Below are positions 43,801 through 54,893 of a stretch of DNA of 64,000 nt, in pieces. Position 1 is the first letter of the stretch; every line of letters begins with the position of its first letter. The DNA comes from Avena insularis (taxonomy: Eukaryota; Streptophyta; Magnoliopsida; Poales; Poaceae): positions 124,001 to 188,000 of the forward strand of contig JAJUPC010000235.1 in the NCBI GenBank assembly GCA_023614405.1, given 5' to 3'. The translations under genes and the position numbers were made by a program. The notes beneath the pieces were generated by a model that was not told where the DNA came from, did no database searches, and worked only from the letters and a program-made list of their open reading frames with translations.

Positions 43801-46493
43801 GACACGGCGGCTGAATGCCGGCGAGGCTACTACTCGACGCTGGGGCTTCACTTGGCGATGCTTCGCTCGATTTTGGATGTGGGCGAGCAGGTCGATGCGA
43901 TTAAGGACAACGCCGCTACCTAATGGTCGCTAGAACATTTTTGACAACGAGCAACTGCAATGGTGCTCGCCGGCCAAATGACAAACTCGCCCTATCGGCT
44001 GCCCTAGGATGCGTAGGTAATACCAATCGATGCGAACGCTTACCCTGGACATGATGGTGGACTTAGTGATGTTGATGGTGACCCGAGATGAGCGTGGCGT
44101 CACGGATTCCGGCGAACCCCATCAGAAGAGAATCTAGAAATTCTCCTACCTCCGACCTCCCCATGACGCCTGCTTGTGCTAGAATGATCATGTCGATGAG
44201 GTGCACCTCCCAGAACACTCCACGGAACCGGAGGTGGGTTGAATCGACGGCTAGCTGAAGCTCGCCGACGGCGGCTTCGGTGAATTTGTGGAGGATTGGG
44301 AGCGAGGGAGATGAATGGAGAGGATGAGGATGAACCAGGAGAGCAATGCGGTTATGTGCGGAGGTTTTATACGACTTGGCGGGCACTGACACGATGGCAC
44401 AGCAGCGAGGACGTTCGAGATGCGGTGGTGTTTGATTTGGGCACGAATCGCCGTGCAATCCACCATGCGGACTCCTAATAACTAGGGCGAGGCTCTGAGA
44501 TGGTCAAATGCGTCCGGGGAAGTCTCGAATGAAGGCGGCGACGTGACTCGCCAGCGTCGTGTCGACCATGTGGAGGAAGATGAGAATGATGGTTCTGTAC
44601 TCACACGGGCCCCACTTGAAAGAGAGAGAGCGAAAGGGTACCCGGGCTGGACTACTGTTGGGCTGTGGTGGAGCGATTGCTACTGCTTGTGGGCATTAGA
44701 TAGAGGGGTGAGGAAATGGGCCTCAGGCCTACGCCTAGCTGCCTCCTTTTTCTTTTTCTTATTTTTTTATTTCTGTTTTTTCCTTTTCCACTTCAATTTG
44801 AATTTTCTTAATGATTAAAATACTCAAACTCAATGAATCAACAAGGGTCCTACATGGTTAAAGTAACTAGTTGATTTGACATTCTTTTTTAGTATTTTTT
44901 TACTATTCATGATTATATAAAGAATTATTTTCATTAGAAAATATTAATAGGGATTAGGGTTTTAGAGATTACTTCTCATATAAAGACCTTATAAAATGAT
45001 CTTACCTCCACTAAATGAATATAAGGGTAATGGTTTAAAATGGTTATTTAGGTGTACAAAATCTTATTAATACTTAACCTCATAAAGGAATCATGTATAT
45101 ACGTTAATAAGGTATTAATCCTTGTGGTTCATGATAGGGTGATTTAAGTTTCATGGTTCTCCCTTTTTTGGTGATTTTTACCAAATCCAATTCTCTTTGA
45201 TTTGTAATGTTCAAAAATACCACAATACAATCTTTGTTAGGTCATTATGAATCAATAACAATCATTGATGGAGAAATGCTTAGGTTTATTTAAATGTAGG
45301 TATATGGGTTTTGAGAGGATTTAATAACTCATATTCAATTATGGAGATGGATGAATATTAAGGCTAGACATATTGCCACCATGTTTTGTGATCCTGAATA
45401 ACCTCTCAACTTAAAGTGAGTTATTGGGATTTCTTTCATAATGTGATCCTGATAGTTCTATCATTCTAGGTTTCTATTAGGGTTTAAGACAATAAGGTGG
45501 ACAAGACTTCCATCAATACACTCTCAACCGGTATTCTATTTATCTCTTAGAAATTTCATTTGGCTAAGAGATACTATCCATTGGTTGCCTAAAAATAGGA
45601 ATTGGTTTAACTACCTTCTTTATTCTAGGGTTTTAAACAAAGAGGTAGACATGGTTCTTGTCCTGATTTGATATGATCTTAGTTAAGGATTTTTCTAGAA
45701 CTCCTATCCTTAAAACCTTACTAAGTTTTCTTTAGTTAAGGATTTCCTTTCCTAAATATACTCTATTTAAATCTCTCCTCTACTTCACTAGGATCTCTCC
45801 TGCCTAAATAAACTAGGTATCTGGCTCTACCATATCTATCATCAAATGATGACATGGTCATGCCACTTCAACATTACTCCATTCTTACTCCTAGTATATA
45901 ACTCCTCTTAATTAACTATCATTGATGCAACTATCAATGTAGCTACTACTAACTCCATCTATTAACTTCCTTTAAATCCATCTTGCAACTACTTGCAAGA
46001 TTATAATTCTCTCTAAATCATATGTGATATCAATCCTCTGGAATAGGTATGGTACTACTCTTCATAATACAAGTTTGTTCTTGTATCATCTTGGTTAAAC
46101 TATTATACTTCCAACTACTCCTACAACTTATGTTATATACTTCATTATACTCTATCTTGACTTCTCAGGATCAAGCTAGATGATTCGTCTTACTAAGGTT
46201 TTGCCTAATTTGCTGTACTCACAACCTTTCTTCATCAGCTGGTAATCTATTCTCAAGTAACTTAAGAATACTCACCACCAACCTTTGATCAAGCAAAGCT
46301 TAGGCTTCTAATTGTCTGATAAAGATATATACTCAACTAAGTAGTAGACTTGTACTGGTCTCTCTATAGGCTTATCTTGTTAAGCAAGCTTACTCTAAGT
46401 TTATATCTACTTGGCTTAATAAGGGCATCACTTGATTCTCTAACACTACTAGCTTCCTTATAACTTTTCAAATATTAGTTAATTCTTAGGCTT
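40826..46493 (-). repeat. Gypsy LTR-like block on minus
   Basis: No protein-coding remnant is found. Read on minus from the right, there is an AT-rich upstream part (46.5-44.8 kb). A GC-rich promoter area follows, with GTATAAAACC at 44371-44362 and a GC-rich leader to about 43.7 kb. A very AT-rich part (43.6-41.9 kb) comes next, then a distal part with CTTGCTGAGTACGCTCATAC and GGATGACCTTATCGTGAGGC, as seen in the 3' portions of long grass gypsy LTRs. The length suggests a long-LTR or LARD-type family. The family is not named. Open frames at 44063-44466 arise from the GC-rich leader. Confidence 0.45.
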
Positions 46494-46991
46494 AGATACT
46501 TCCTCACTGTGCCTCACTGACCAGGGTGGCCTTCTTTGGGTTAGAGCTTTGCTTCACGGGCGGCCCAGTCAGGGAGAAGAGGTGGAGTCCAGTCCGGCTA
46601 CAGGAAGGCCCAAAATACTTACCGACATAGGCCTGTAGTGTTCCTTGTAGTTCAAGATGTACTCTATAACTGACTCTTAGTTGTAGCCGAATAGGTCTCT
46701 CCTGTAAACCCTAGGCCAGATATCTATATAAGCCATCCTAGGGACCAACCTTTAGGGCACCCCACAATAATCTACAATATCAACTCACACAGGCGAAATC
46801 CTTGTAACCCATATTCCGGCTCTACCGTATTACTAGATTGCTAGCAGGAGTAGGATCCGTCCAAAGCCGGCGGATTCAAACCTGGGTAAAGTGGTGGGCT
46901 CACCATCCCGAAACACCATACGTCTCACACCCCTCTCTTCCACACGCCTCAAGGACCCCTTCATGGTGTACTTGTCATCAATCCGACGACA
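46494..46991 (+). repeat. 5' LTR of the Tat element, missing its first ~20 bp
   Basis: From TCCTCACTGTGCC at 46501 it aligns without gaps to 58665-59155, but the first 20-odd bases present in the 3' LTR are replaced by foreign sequence. A TATA box (CTATATAAGCC, 46724-46734) is retained. It ends in CCGACGACA. Confidence 0.9.
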
Positions 46992-46993
46992 GT

Positions 46994-47004
46994 TGGCGCC
47001 CACC
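46994..47004 (+). other. Primer-binding site of the Tat element
   Basis: TGGCGCCCACC starts two bases after the LTR end and directly precedes the Gag ATG. It is the usual primer site of grass Tat-lineage elements. Confidence 0.8.
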
Positions 47005-50000
47005 ATGGGGCAAGTGAGCTTTAGATCTACATTCCGAGCGGAATCTGCAAGAATTAGAGTTGACAAGACAATCGCCGTCGGTCGCATCCTCTATGCCAAC
47101 GACGTCCCTCTGATCGTTCTCGACGAGACCTAGAGTCCAGCTAGGGAGGCCGTGACTGCCTACACCATCATGTCTTTTGGTGAGATCGATGTTTACATCG
47201 ATTTCGCTGAACCCGCCCCACCCTCCCCAGCGGTGATAGAGGCAGAAGAAGCTTCTGGGTCCACTTTGTCCATGGAGGCAGCAGAGTTCCGGACCTCGGA
47301 AAACCCTAACCCCACCTAGCCCGCACCTGTCACGGGGATAGTGGAGAAAACTGAGCCTAAAGCAGATCTTGCGGTGCAAATCGAATCTGGAGTGGATCTC
47401 CCTAGGGAGGCCAAATCTCAGACCGATCTCCCCGTCGAGGTTGCAATCTAGGAGGATCAAGATAACAACTCTAGTTCCGGCTCTGCCAACGCCGGAAGGG
47501 ATCAACCTTTCCTGAGGTACACGTTGAGGTGTATGATGCTACAAGACGCCAGCATGGATGAAATTCTTGAGACCATCAGACGTTTCTTGGAAGCCCACGA
47601 GGAAAGCCGCAACTACCTCAGGTCGCACGCGTCGCACTTTGTCGGATATGTTGGATCCGGATCCGGCTCTACCGATGCTGGAGAAAATGAAGACTTGGTG
47701 CAGGAGGCAGTCGAAACAAACACCGACTTACCGGCAACTTCGGATGATTCAATAACGTCGGCGGTTTTCCGAAAGTTCTCCGTGGAGTATGAAGAGGAGT
47801 ACAACTCCAAAGCTGCAGAGGAAGGAGAATCCATGGACGAAGGATCTGGAGAAAACTCTCCCAAAGCGCACGATGACATGGATCTCGGAGATAATCCTGA
47901 CGTCCAGATGTCCGAAAGTACTGATCAGAGCTTGACTCTAGGAAACGGACCCAAAGGCGTCTTTGCTACCGGCGCTGCCAAGAAGGCAAAGAAGAGGAAC
48001 AAGAAGAAAACTCCAGCAAAAGACCCTCCTGCTGATGAAGTAGTTGCTGAAGAATATGAAGAAGTCTCGGATGGAGCCCTAATCCTAGACGAGCCAAAGG
48101 AAACTCCGGCGGATGGATACGTGGTTACCGCTGGTGCCCATAAACTCATCGAAGATGTGTTAACTATGCTAATCCCTACTGCTGCAAAACTTACACCTGC
48201 AGAATTGGAAGATAGGGCCCAAGCCCTAGAAGCGCGTCGTCAAGTACTCCTGGATGAGGCTAACAACCTTATGGAAGAGAAGAAGCGCATTGCATGTGCG
48301 GGGCAGTTCAACTCCCTACAGCATCAGAAGACCCGGAACGGCCCCGTGCGGCTAACAAAAATCCGGAAGTCCACAAGACCCTCTTTGAGGGAGATGGTGC
48401 CGCCAAACGAGAACCTCGGCTAGATAGCAAGGGAGATTTGGTGTATGGAACGCCTGTGGAAAACACTACTGCAGCACGAGATATCCTGGCGAACAATCTA
48501 AACCCAGATCAAGTCTGGTTGGGCGTAAAGCTACTTACCAAGGGTCTGGAGTAGTAGAAGACCGCGAAATCCGGAAGCGGAAAACTGGTCTCAAAATCCG
48601 ACCAATATTGCATGGATCTGGCTTGGAATGACTTTAGGCCCCTACGGGACCCGACACAGCATCACCGTCCCAATCGTCGGGAAGACAACTACTCAAGAAC
48701 CGGATCTTCAGGGCAACAACACAGAGCCGCACGTGACTGGAGCAATGTTGCCCCAGCCGCAGAGCGAGACATAGTTGCAGCACTGGTTCCGAGGCAACCT
48801 CCCTAGCAACAGTCAAATAATTGCAGGGAAGATGAAGAAGAACGATGTCGGGAGGAGGACTGACAAAGGATGCCACCTCCTAGACATACAAGCCGTTCGA
48901 CTGAACCTCATCACAATGGGGGAAATGACGGACGAAGGAACGATGGACACCGTGCCGAGTCAAGCCGGCAGGAGGCTCGTCGTAATCAAGACCCTCCCTG
49001 GAACCAGAATAATGATGCTCCGGATGGAGGCCGGTGCTCAGCCAGAAACAATCCACCTGCACCACCCTCTCCACTAAGCAGCCATCATACCGGCTCTCGA
49101 GGAGGCCAAGGAGGGCGTCGTGGTGCAGGAGGTGGTGGCAGAAGCAGAAGTCCAGGTCCACGGAACGCAGCCACATCGAACAACGAAGACAGCGTTCTCT
49201 ATCACCAAGTGACGCGAGGCACCGGATCAACTCTAACATAGAGGCGCGGCGCTACGAGAACGATGATATTTACGTGGGTCCAAAATGCTTCGAACCATGA
49301 ATTCGCCAAACACACTTCCCGAAAGGATTTGCTATCTCAAGACACATCCAAGCCTACGATGGTGTGGCCTGGCCAGATACTTGGCTTCAGGATTTTTTCC
49401 AGGCTTGCTGCATTGCTAAGGGCGAAAATAGCTTGGTCGCGGCTCGATATCTCCTGCTTATGCTGAGGAAGACAGCATGATCCTGGCTCAATGAACTTCC
49501 GGAAAACACCATCCACAACTGGTATGACATGCAAATCGCGTTCTTTCGGAATTTCGAAGGCACATATCGGAGGCCCTATACGGTAGGAGACCTATATCGG
49601 AGAAACTTGCCGAGATTATCTCGAATGATGGATCGACACAACAAACTCCTGTGAAGGAGTAAATGATCAAACTGTGGTTGAAGCTTTCATTGCAGGACTC
49701 CCAATGGTTTACTACGTCACCATTTGAAGTGCGACAAGGTCACTGATCTAGGAGAAATGATAGAGACGGCGAGCAAATATGCATACACCAACGATGATGT
49801 AGAGGGACTACCAAACGTCCTGGCTGTACCACAGTCGGCAAAACAGCCGAAGCAACCAACTCATTAGCGTAAGAACACCTCAGAAGAAAAACCTAATGCG
49901 GAAACGGTGGGTGTCACTACTACTTTCGAGTCTGGAGTACGAGGAGGGCGTGGAGGCGGCCGCATACGCGGTCGTGGGACCTCAAGATTCGAGGGTAGAG

Positions 50001-50317
50001 GAGACCAACAACTTGGCAAAACCTACTCCTGGGCCGACATTGCCATCAAACCGTGTGTGCATCACTTAGATGCCAACGGGGGCTCGTCCCACACAAATGC
50101 CGAGTGTCGTTTCAATGTTGACATCAAGAAAGACGAATCCGTTGGCTACAGGGCCAAGCGAAGAAAGGGAAATAAGAATCCCGAAAAAGAAAAAAGTGAC
50201 CAAGGAAGATTCCAACATGGAGGAAGCAGAGCCTTCAAATCCCAAGTCGGATGGAAAGAAAAACTTCCCAACAAAGAAAGACACTTATGTAACTTTCCTT
50301 GGGTCTCAACCAGCTAA
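47005..50317 (+). pseudogene. gag: Tat gag
   Basis: The frame from ATG 47005 runs to 48423 with three in-frame TAG stops (near 47131, 47317 and 47449). It is acidic and low complexity in the middle and carries a helical segment ELEDRAQALEARRQVLLDEA. A frameshift then leads through a glycine/arginine-rich spacer to the capsid remnant around 49270-49700 (ENTIHNWYDMQIAFFRNFEG, YRRPYTVGDLYR). This is followed by an RG-rich region and a zinc-finger-like CVHHLDANGGSSHTNAEC at about 50050-50110 (C-x2-H-x8-H-x4-C, the Tat type). It would package element RNA. Confidence 0.85.
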
Positions 50318-51077
50318 GGTAAAGAAGGCAGGTTTGCATGAACTCAATGCAACTGTTCCGGCTGTCCCCCAATTCTTGGATTGGTCAGAAGTGACAATCA
50401 CCTTTGAACGCGCTGATCATCCGCCTAAGTTGCATAGGCGAGGAAGGTATGATTTAGTCGTTAATCCACTTATTGATGGCTATGGATTCTCCAAGACCCT
50501 CATGGACGGCGACAGCAGCATCAACATCCTCTACATCGAAACGCTGCGTCGAATGAGGATCTCGGAAATTCAGCTGAATCATAGCTCTGTGATCTTTCAC
50601 GGAGTCATCCTAGGAAGACAAGCAAATTCCCTGGGATAAATCACTTTGGATGTTACTTTTGGAACTCCAAAGAACTACCGGACGGAAGCAGTTTCCTTCG
50701 AAGTGGTCCCATTTAATAGCGCATACCATGCTATATTTGGGCGGCCGGCTTATTGGGATTTCATGGCTCGTCCGTGTTACATTTATAATATGATGAAAAT
50801 TCTAGGTCCCAAGGGCGTGATCACCATTAAGGGAGACCCGAAGAAAGCACGAGAGTGCGAGGACGGAAATGCCGCCTTTGCTAAAGCCATACTGCACGCC
50901 CAGGAGTACCAGGAAATCAAGAAGACCATCGACCCGTCCAAGATGCCCGTGATGAAGAAGGAGGTGACAAAGCCGACTCCAGAGTTCAAGGCATCAGAAG
51001 AGATGAATACGATGCCATTTAAGGATGATGACCCCTCCAAGGTGACCCAGATAGGTGCAGGTTTAGACCACACATAG
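50318..51077 (+). pseudogene. Tat aspartic protease and linker
   Basis: In one frame with an internal stop at 50637. ITFERADHPPKLHRRGRYDL leads to the active-site loop LMDGDSSINILY at 50499-50534, where the catalytic aspartate is followed by G-D-S instead of the more usual G-G-S. The flap/strand region HAIFGRPAYWDFMARPCY follows, a hallmark of Tat and Athila proteases, and then a lysine-rich linker to the RT. Confidence 0.85.
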
Positions 51078-52330
51078 GAAAGCGCGCTCGTCGAGTTCCT
51101 CCAAGCAAATCAAGATATCTTCGCATGGAAGCCATTTGACATGACCGGAGTACCTAGGGAACTTGCTGAGCGCTCTCTAAATATACACCCAAATGCTAAA
51201 CCCGTCAAACAGTCCTTACGATGTTTCGGCGATGAAAAGCGAATAACAATAGCTAAGGAATTAGCCCGGCTCGAGTTAGCCGGATTCATAGAAGAGGTCA
51301 TCCACACTGAGTGGTCGGCCAATCCTGTAATGGTCCCTAAAAAGGACACCACTAATTAAAGAATGTGTGTTGATTATACCACCTTGAATAAGGATTGTCC
51401 CAAAGATCCATTTGCTCTGCCTAGAATTGATCAAGTTATCGATTCTACGGCAGGCTCGGAACTTCTATGTTTTCTCGAAGCATATTCCAGTTATCACCAA
51501 ATCCAGATGAAGGAATCAGACAATGTCAAAACCTCATTCATAACCCCCTTCGGAACCTTCTTTTTCGTTACGATGCCCTTTGGGCTCAAAACATAGGAGC
51601 TACGTACCAGCGCACTATGCAGCGTTGCCTCCACGATAAAATCGGACACAATGTACATGCATATGTGGATGCCATAGCGGTGATGTCCAAAAATAAGGAA
51701 ACCTTAATTTCCGACTTGGAGGAAACATTCGCTAATCTACAGAAATACAATATAATGCTTAATCCGAAGAAGTGCTTCTTTGAATACCAGCTGGAAAATT
51801 GTTAGGCTTCACCGTGTCTCAAAGAGGCATAGAGGTGAACCGAGACAAAATTAAAGCTATACTCCATATTTCCAGGCCGACTCACCTGAAGGACGTTCAC
51901 AGATTAACTGGTTGCATTGCTACAGTTAGTCGATTTGTAAGCTGGCTTGGTGATAGAGCCACACCACTCTACAAGCTCCTAAAAAAGACCAACAAATTCG
52001 TTTGGACTGATGAAGCTGAAGCTGCACTACAAGACCTGAAAGCAGCACTCTCATCGGCTCCTATCCTTGCAGCACTGGAATCTCATGAACCGATGTTGCT
52101 CTATCTCGTTGCAACAAACAAGGTCGCCAATGTCATCACGGTGGTGGAAAGACTGGAGGAAAAACAGGAACACCTGGTGCAGTGTCCGACTTATTACCTC
52201 AGTGAAGTCCTAACTGAATCAAAATAGCGGCATCCGCACTATCAAAAGCTGGCTTATGGTGTGTTCTTAGCATCTCGGAAGTTACGACATTACTTTCAGG
52301 AGCATCAAATTACCGTGGTGAGCACATCTC
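51078..52330 (+). pseudogene. Tat reverse transcriptase and first RNase H
   Basis: RT is read across three frames: RELAERSLNIHPNAKPVKQS, CVDYTTLNKDCPKDPFALPR, FLEAYSSYHQI, TPFGTFFFVTMPFGLK, then HAYVDAIAVMS. Two active-site positions are altered. The first aspartate box reads FLEAYS and the YxDD box reads YVDA (51662-51673). The RNase H part follows from FVWTDEAEAALQDLK to TYYLSEVLTESK and a KLAYGVFLASRKLRHYFQ segment. Stops lie at 51357, 51594, 51803 and 52225. Confidence 0.9.
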
Positions 52331-52379
52331 TCATGAGAGACATAATTAACAATAGCGACACCACATGACGTGTTACAAA

Positions 52380-52917
52380 ATGGGGAATAGAGCTTTTAGC
52401 TTTCGACATTGAGTACAAACATCATACAACAATCAAATCCAAAATCCTTGTTGACTTTGTCGCTGATTGGACAGGGACAACAAAAAATATGACCCTCCTA
52501 GAGTTGGAATACTGGACCTTGCATTTTGACGGGTCTAAGGCGCTCGGGGGATTGGAGGCTGGCATGGTCCTCAAATCACCCCAAGGAGATAAGCTTTTCT
52601 ATGTGTTGCAGATCCACTTCACGACAACAAACAACATTGCCGAATATGAAACACTACTGCATGGAATCCGGATTGCTAAGGATATCGGCATCCAACGAGT
52701 TATGTGTTATGGTGATTCGGATCTTGTTGCTCAACAAGTGTCGGATATCTATAATGCAAATAAACACATGGTAGCATATAGACCTGTCGTGGATGAACTA
52801 TCTAAATCGTTCGAAGGGTTGGAGGTTCAACACATCCCTCAAACAGAAAATGAGGAAGTAGATGCATTATCTCGAATAGGCTTTGCACGGAAAAAGGTCC
52901 CAGACGGCACTTTTTAG
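52380..52917 (+). pseudogene. Second (archaeal-type) RNase H domain of Tat
   Basis: An open frame from about 52380 to 52917 has WTLHFDGSK (first acidic residue), NNIAEYETLLHGIRIAKDIG (glutamate box) and MCYGDSDLVAQQV (aspartate box), ending in QTENEEVDALSRIG. This matches the additional RNase H acquired by Tat-lineage elements, and its catalytic residues look intact. It ends at a stop just before integrase. Confidence 0.88.
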
Positions 52918-52985
52918 AGAACCTCAAAGTTCCCTCTATAAAAGGATTTGATGAGGAATATCCGACCAAATCTAACTCACCTTTA

Positions 52986-54298
52986 GTGGTAGTCCTGACT
53001 GTAATTCCCAGTTGGACTCAACCCTACCTTGATTTCTTGGTAGATAGAAAATTACCCGAAGACAAGGTTCTGAGCCGGCAAATCATCCGACGAGAAAAAA
53101 CCTATACAATAATAAGTGGTGAGCTCTATAAGCGGAGTGTATCTAGGGTCTTTCAGCGCCGTGTATCTCCGGAAGAAGGAGTGGAAATCCTAAGGGAAAT
53201 CCACGAAGATGAATGCAGTCATCATGCTGCAGCCAAATCTTTAGTGGCAAAAGCTTTCAGAAACGAATTTTTTGGCTTACAGCTAAGGCAGATGCCGAAC
53301 GGCTGGTCAAGACGTGCAAAGGTTGCCAAAAGTACGCCAAACAAGCTCATGTTCTGGCTGATCAACTGCGAACAATACCTATAACATGGCCTTTCGCGAT
53401 CTGGGGGCTTGACATGGTAGGACCGTTTAAACGGGCTCTAAGTGGATTTACTCACCTCTTAGTGATGGTGGATAAATTCACAAAATGGATTGAGGCTAAA
53501 CCCTTCCCAAGTTGTGATGGAGCAACAACCAGAAGATTTGTCGAGGATGTTATAATCCGATACGGTTGTCCGCATAGTATTATCACGGACAACGGGAGCA
53601 ATTTTTCTATGGGAGAACTCGCCGAATTTTGCGATGAACAAAAAATCCGGCTTGACATTACATCAGTCGCACATCCACAAGCCAACGGACAAGTAAAAAG
53701 AGCAAATGGTTTAATCCTACAAGGCCTCAAACCAAGACTTGAAGCACCACTTCGTCGTGCTGTGGGGGCTTGGGCAGATGAATTACCGTCTGTGATATGG
53801 ATCTTAAGAACAACTCCGAATAGGTCAACCGGATACACACCTTTCTTCTTGGTCTATGGCGCAGAAGTAGTTCTTCCCAGTGATCTAATTCATACTTCTC
53901 CCTGAGTTGCTGCATATATCGAAGAGGATGCCGAAATTTCTCGACAAGATGATCTCGATTTAATCGAAAAAGTTCACGTCGTTCCTAAGATGAGATCAAC
54001 AGCCTATGAGAAGAAGTTACACAACTATCATAGCCAGAGAGTCAGAAACCGGTCTTTCAATAAGGGCGATTTGGTTCTCCGGCTTGTGCAAAAAAGAAGG
54101 CATAAACTTTCCCCAGTATGGGAAGGGTCCTTTTTAGTTAGCCGAGTATTGCACAATGGTTCTTACTATCTAACTGATATGTGGCCAGTCAAAGAAATAC
54201 CTGCTACTAAAAAGAGAAAGAGAGCTAGAGGCAGTACAGACACAGAAGAATTAGACAGACCATGGAATATTTCTCAGCTACGTCCCTTTTATTCTTAA
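52986..54298 (+). pseudogene. Tat integrase
   Basis: The zinc-binding domain is at about 53200-53340 (ECSHHAAAKSL, then CKGCQKYAK). The core has WGLDMVGPF (first Asp), SIITDNGSNF (second Asp) and AHPQANGQVKRANGLIL. In the last block the catalytic glutamate position is lysine (AAA at 53696-53698). The C-terminal GPY-like part is at 53990-54298 (FNKGDLVLRLVQ, LSPVWEGSFLVSRVL, NISQLRPFY). A frameshift near 53250 and a stop near 53904 interrupt it. Confidence 0.9.
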
Positions 54299-54893
54299 TA
54301 TTTCTTTCTTTGTAATCATATATGTGTACATGTTCAATGAGAAATAAAGTATTGGTTGCCTCAATATTTTCTGAGAAGTTTTATATTACAATATTATTTC
54401 CAAATGATCATGTCATAGTTGAAAATCCCAGAATACTTGAAAATACTTTATTCTCATATTTGTTCTGGTTAAGATTTCCGATTCTAAAAATGATACCTTT
54501 GGGTATAAGTCTAAATTTTCTAGTCTATACTTGGGTTCTTTATCTGATTGCCGAATGAGGGCATTTTCCGAGTAGTGAATTGTTGGTACTAGAAGCCGAC
54601 GTTGTTTCTGATTTTAAACTAGTTTAGCAATTGAGCTCCATTGCTCGACAAAGTTTCCGTGTTGAAGGTTTGCCGGCTCATGAAAGGGACGAGGCGGAAA
54701 GCTAGAAAAAGCAATAAGTATAGACAAAAAACAAAAAGTGCTTATGTAAAATTTCAGGCACAACAAAATGAAGCCAAAGTGCTAAAAGGAAGTCAAAAGC
54801 ATAAGTTCTTGCAAATCTTAGCACTAGCAAAAATATTATACTACTTATTTACAATCCGATTGTTTCAGAATAACACATTGTTTTTCTGGTACT
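54299..54893. other. Spacer between convergent Tat genes
   Basis: AT-rich, about 600 bp, lying between the 3' end of pol (plus) and the 3' end of the antisense gene (minus). It is likely to hold transcript ends for both, though no specific signal is called. Confidence 0.45.

Noticed and set aside
44063..44466. 131-codon minus ORF
   Set aside because: It falls in the GC-rich leader of the gypsy LTR-like block with no recognisable domain.
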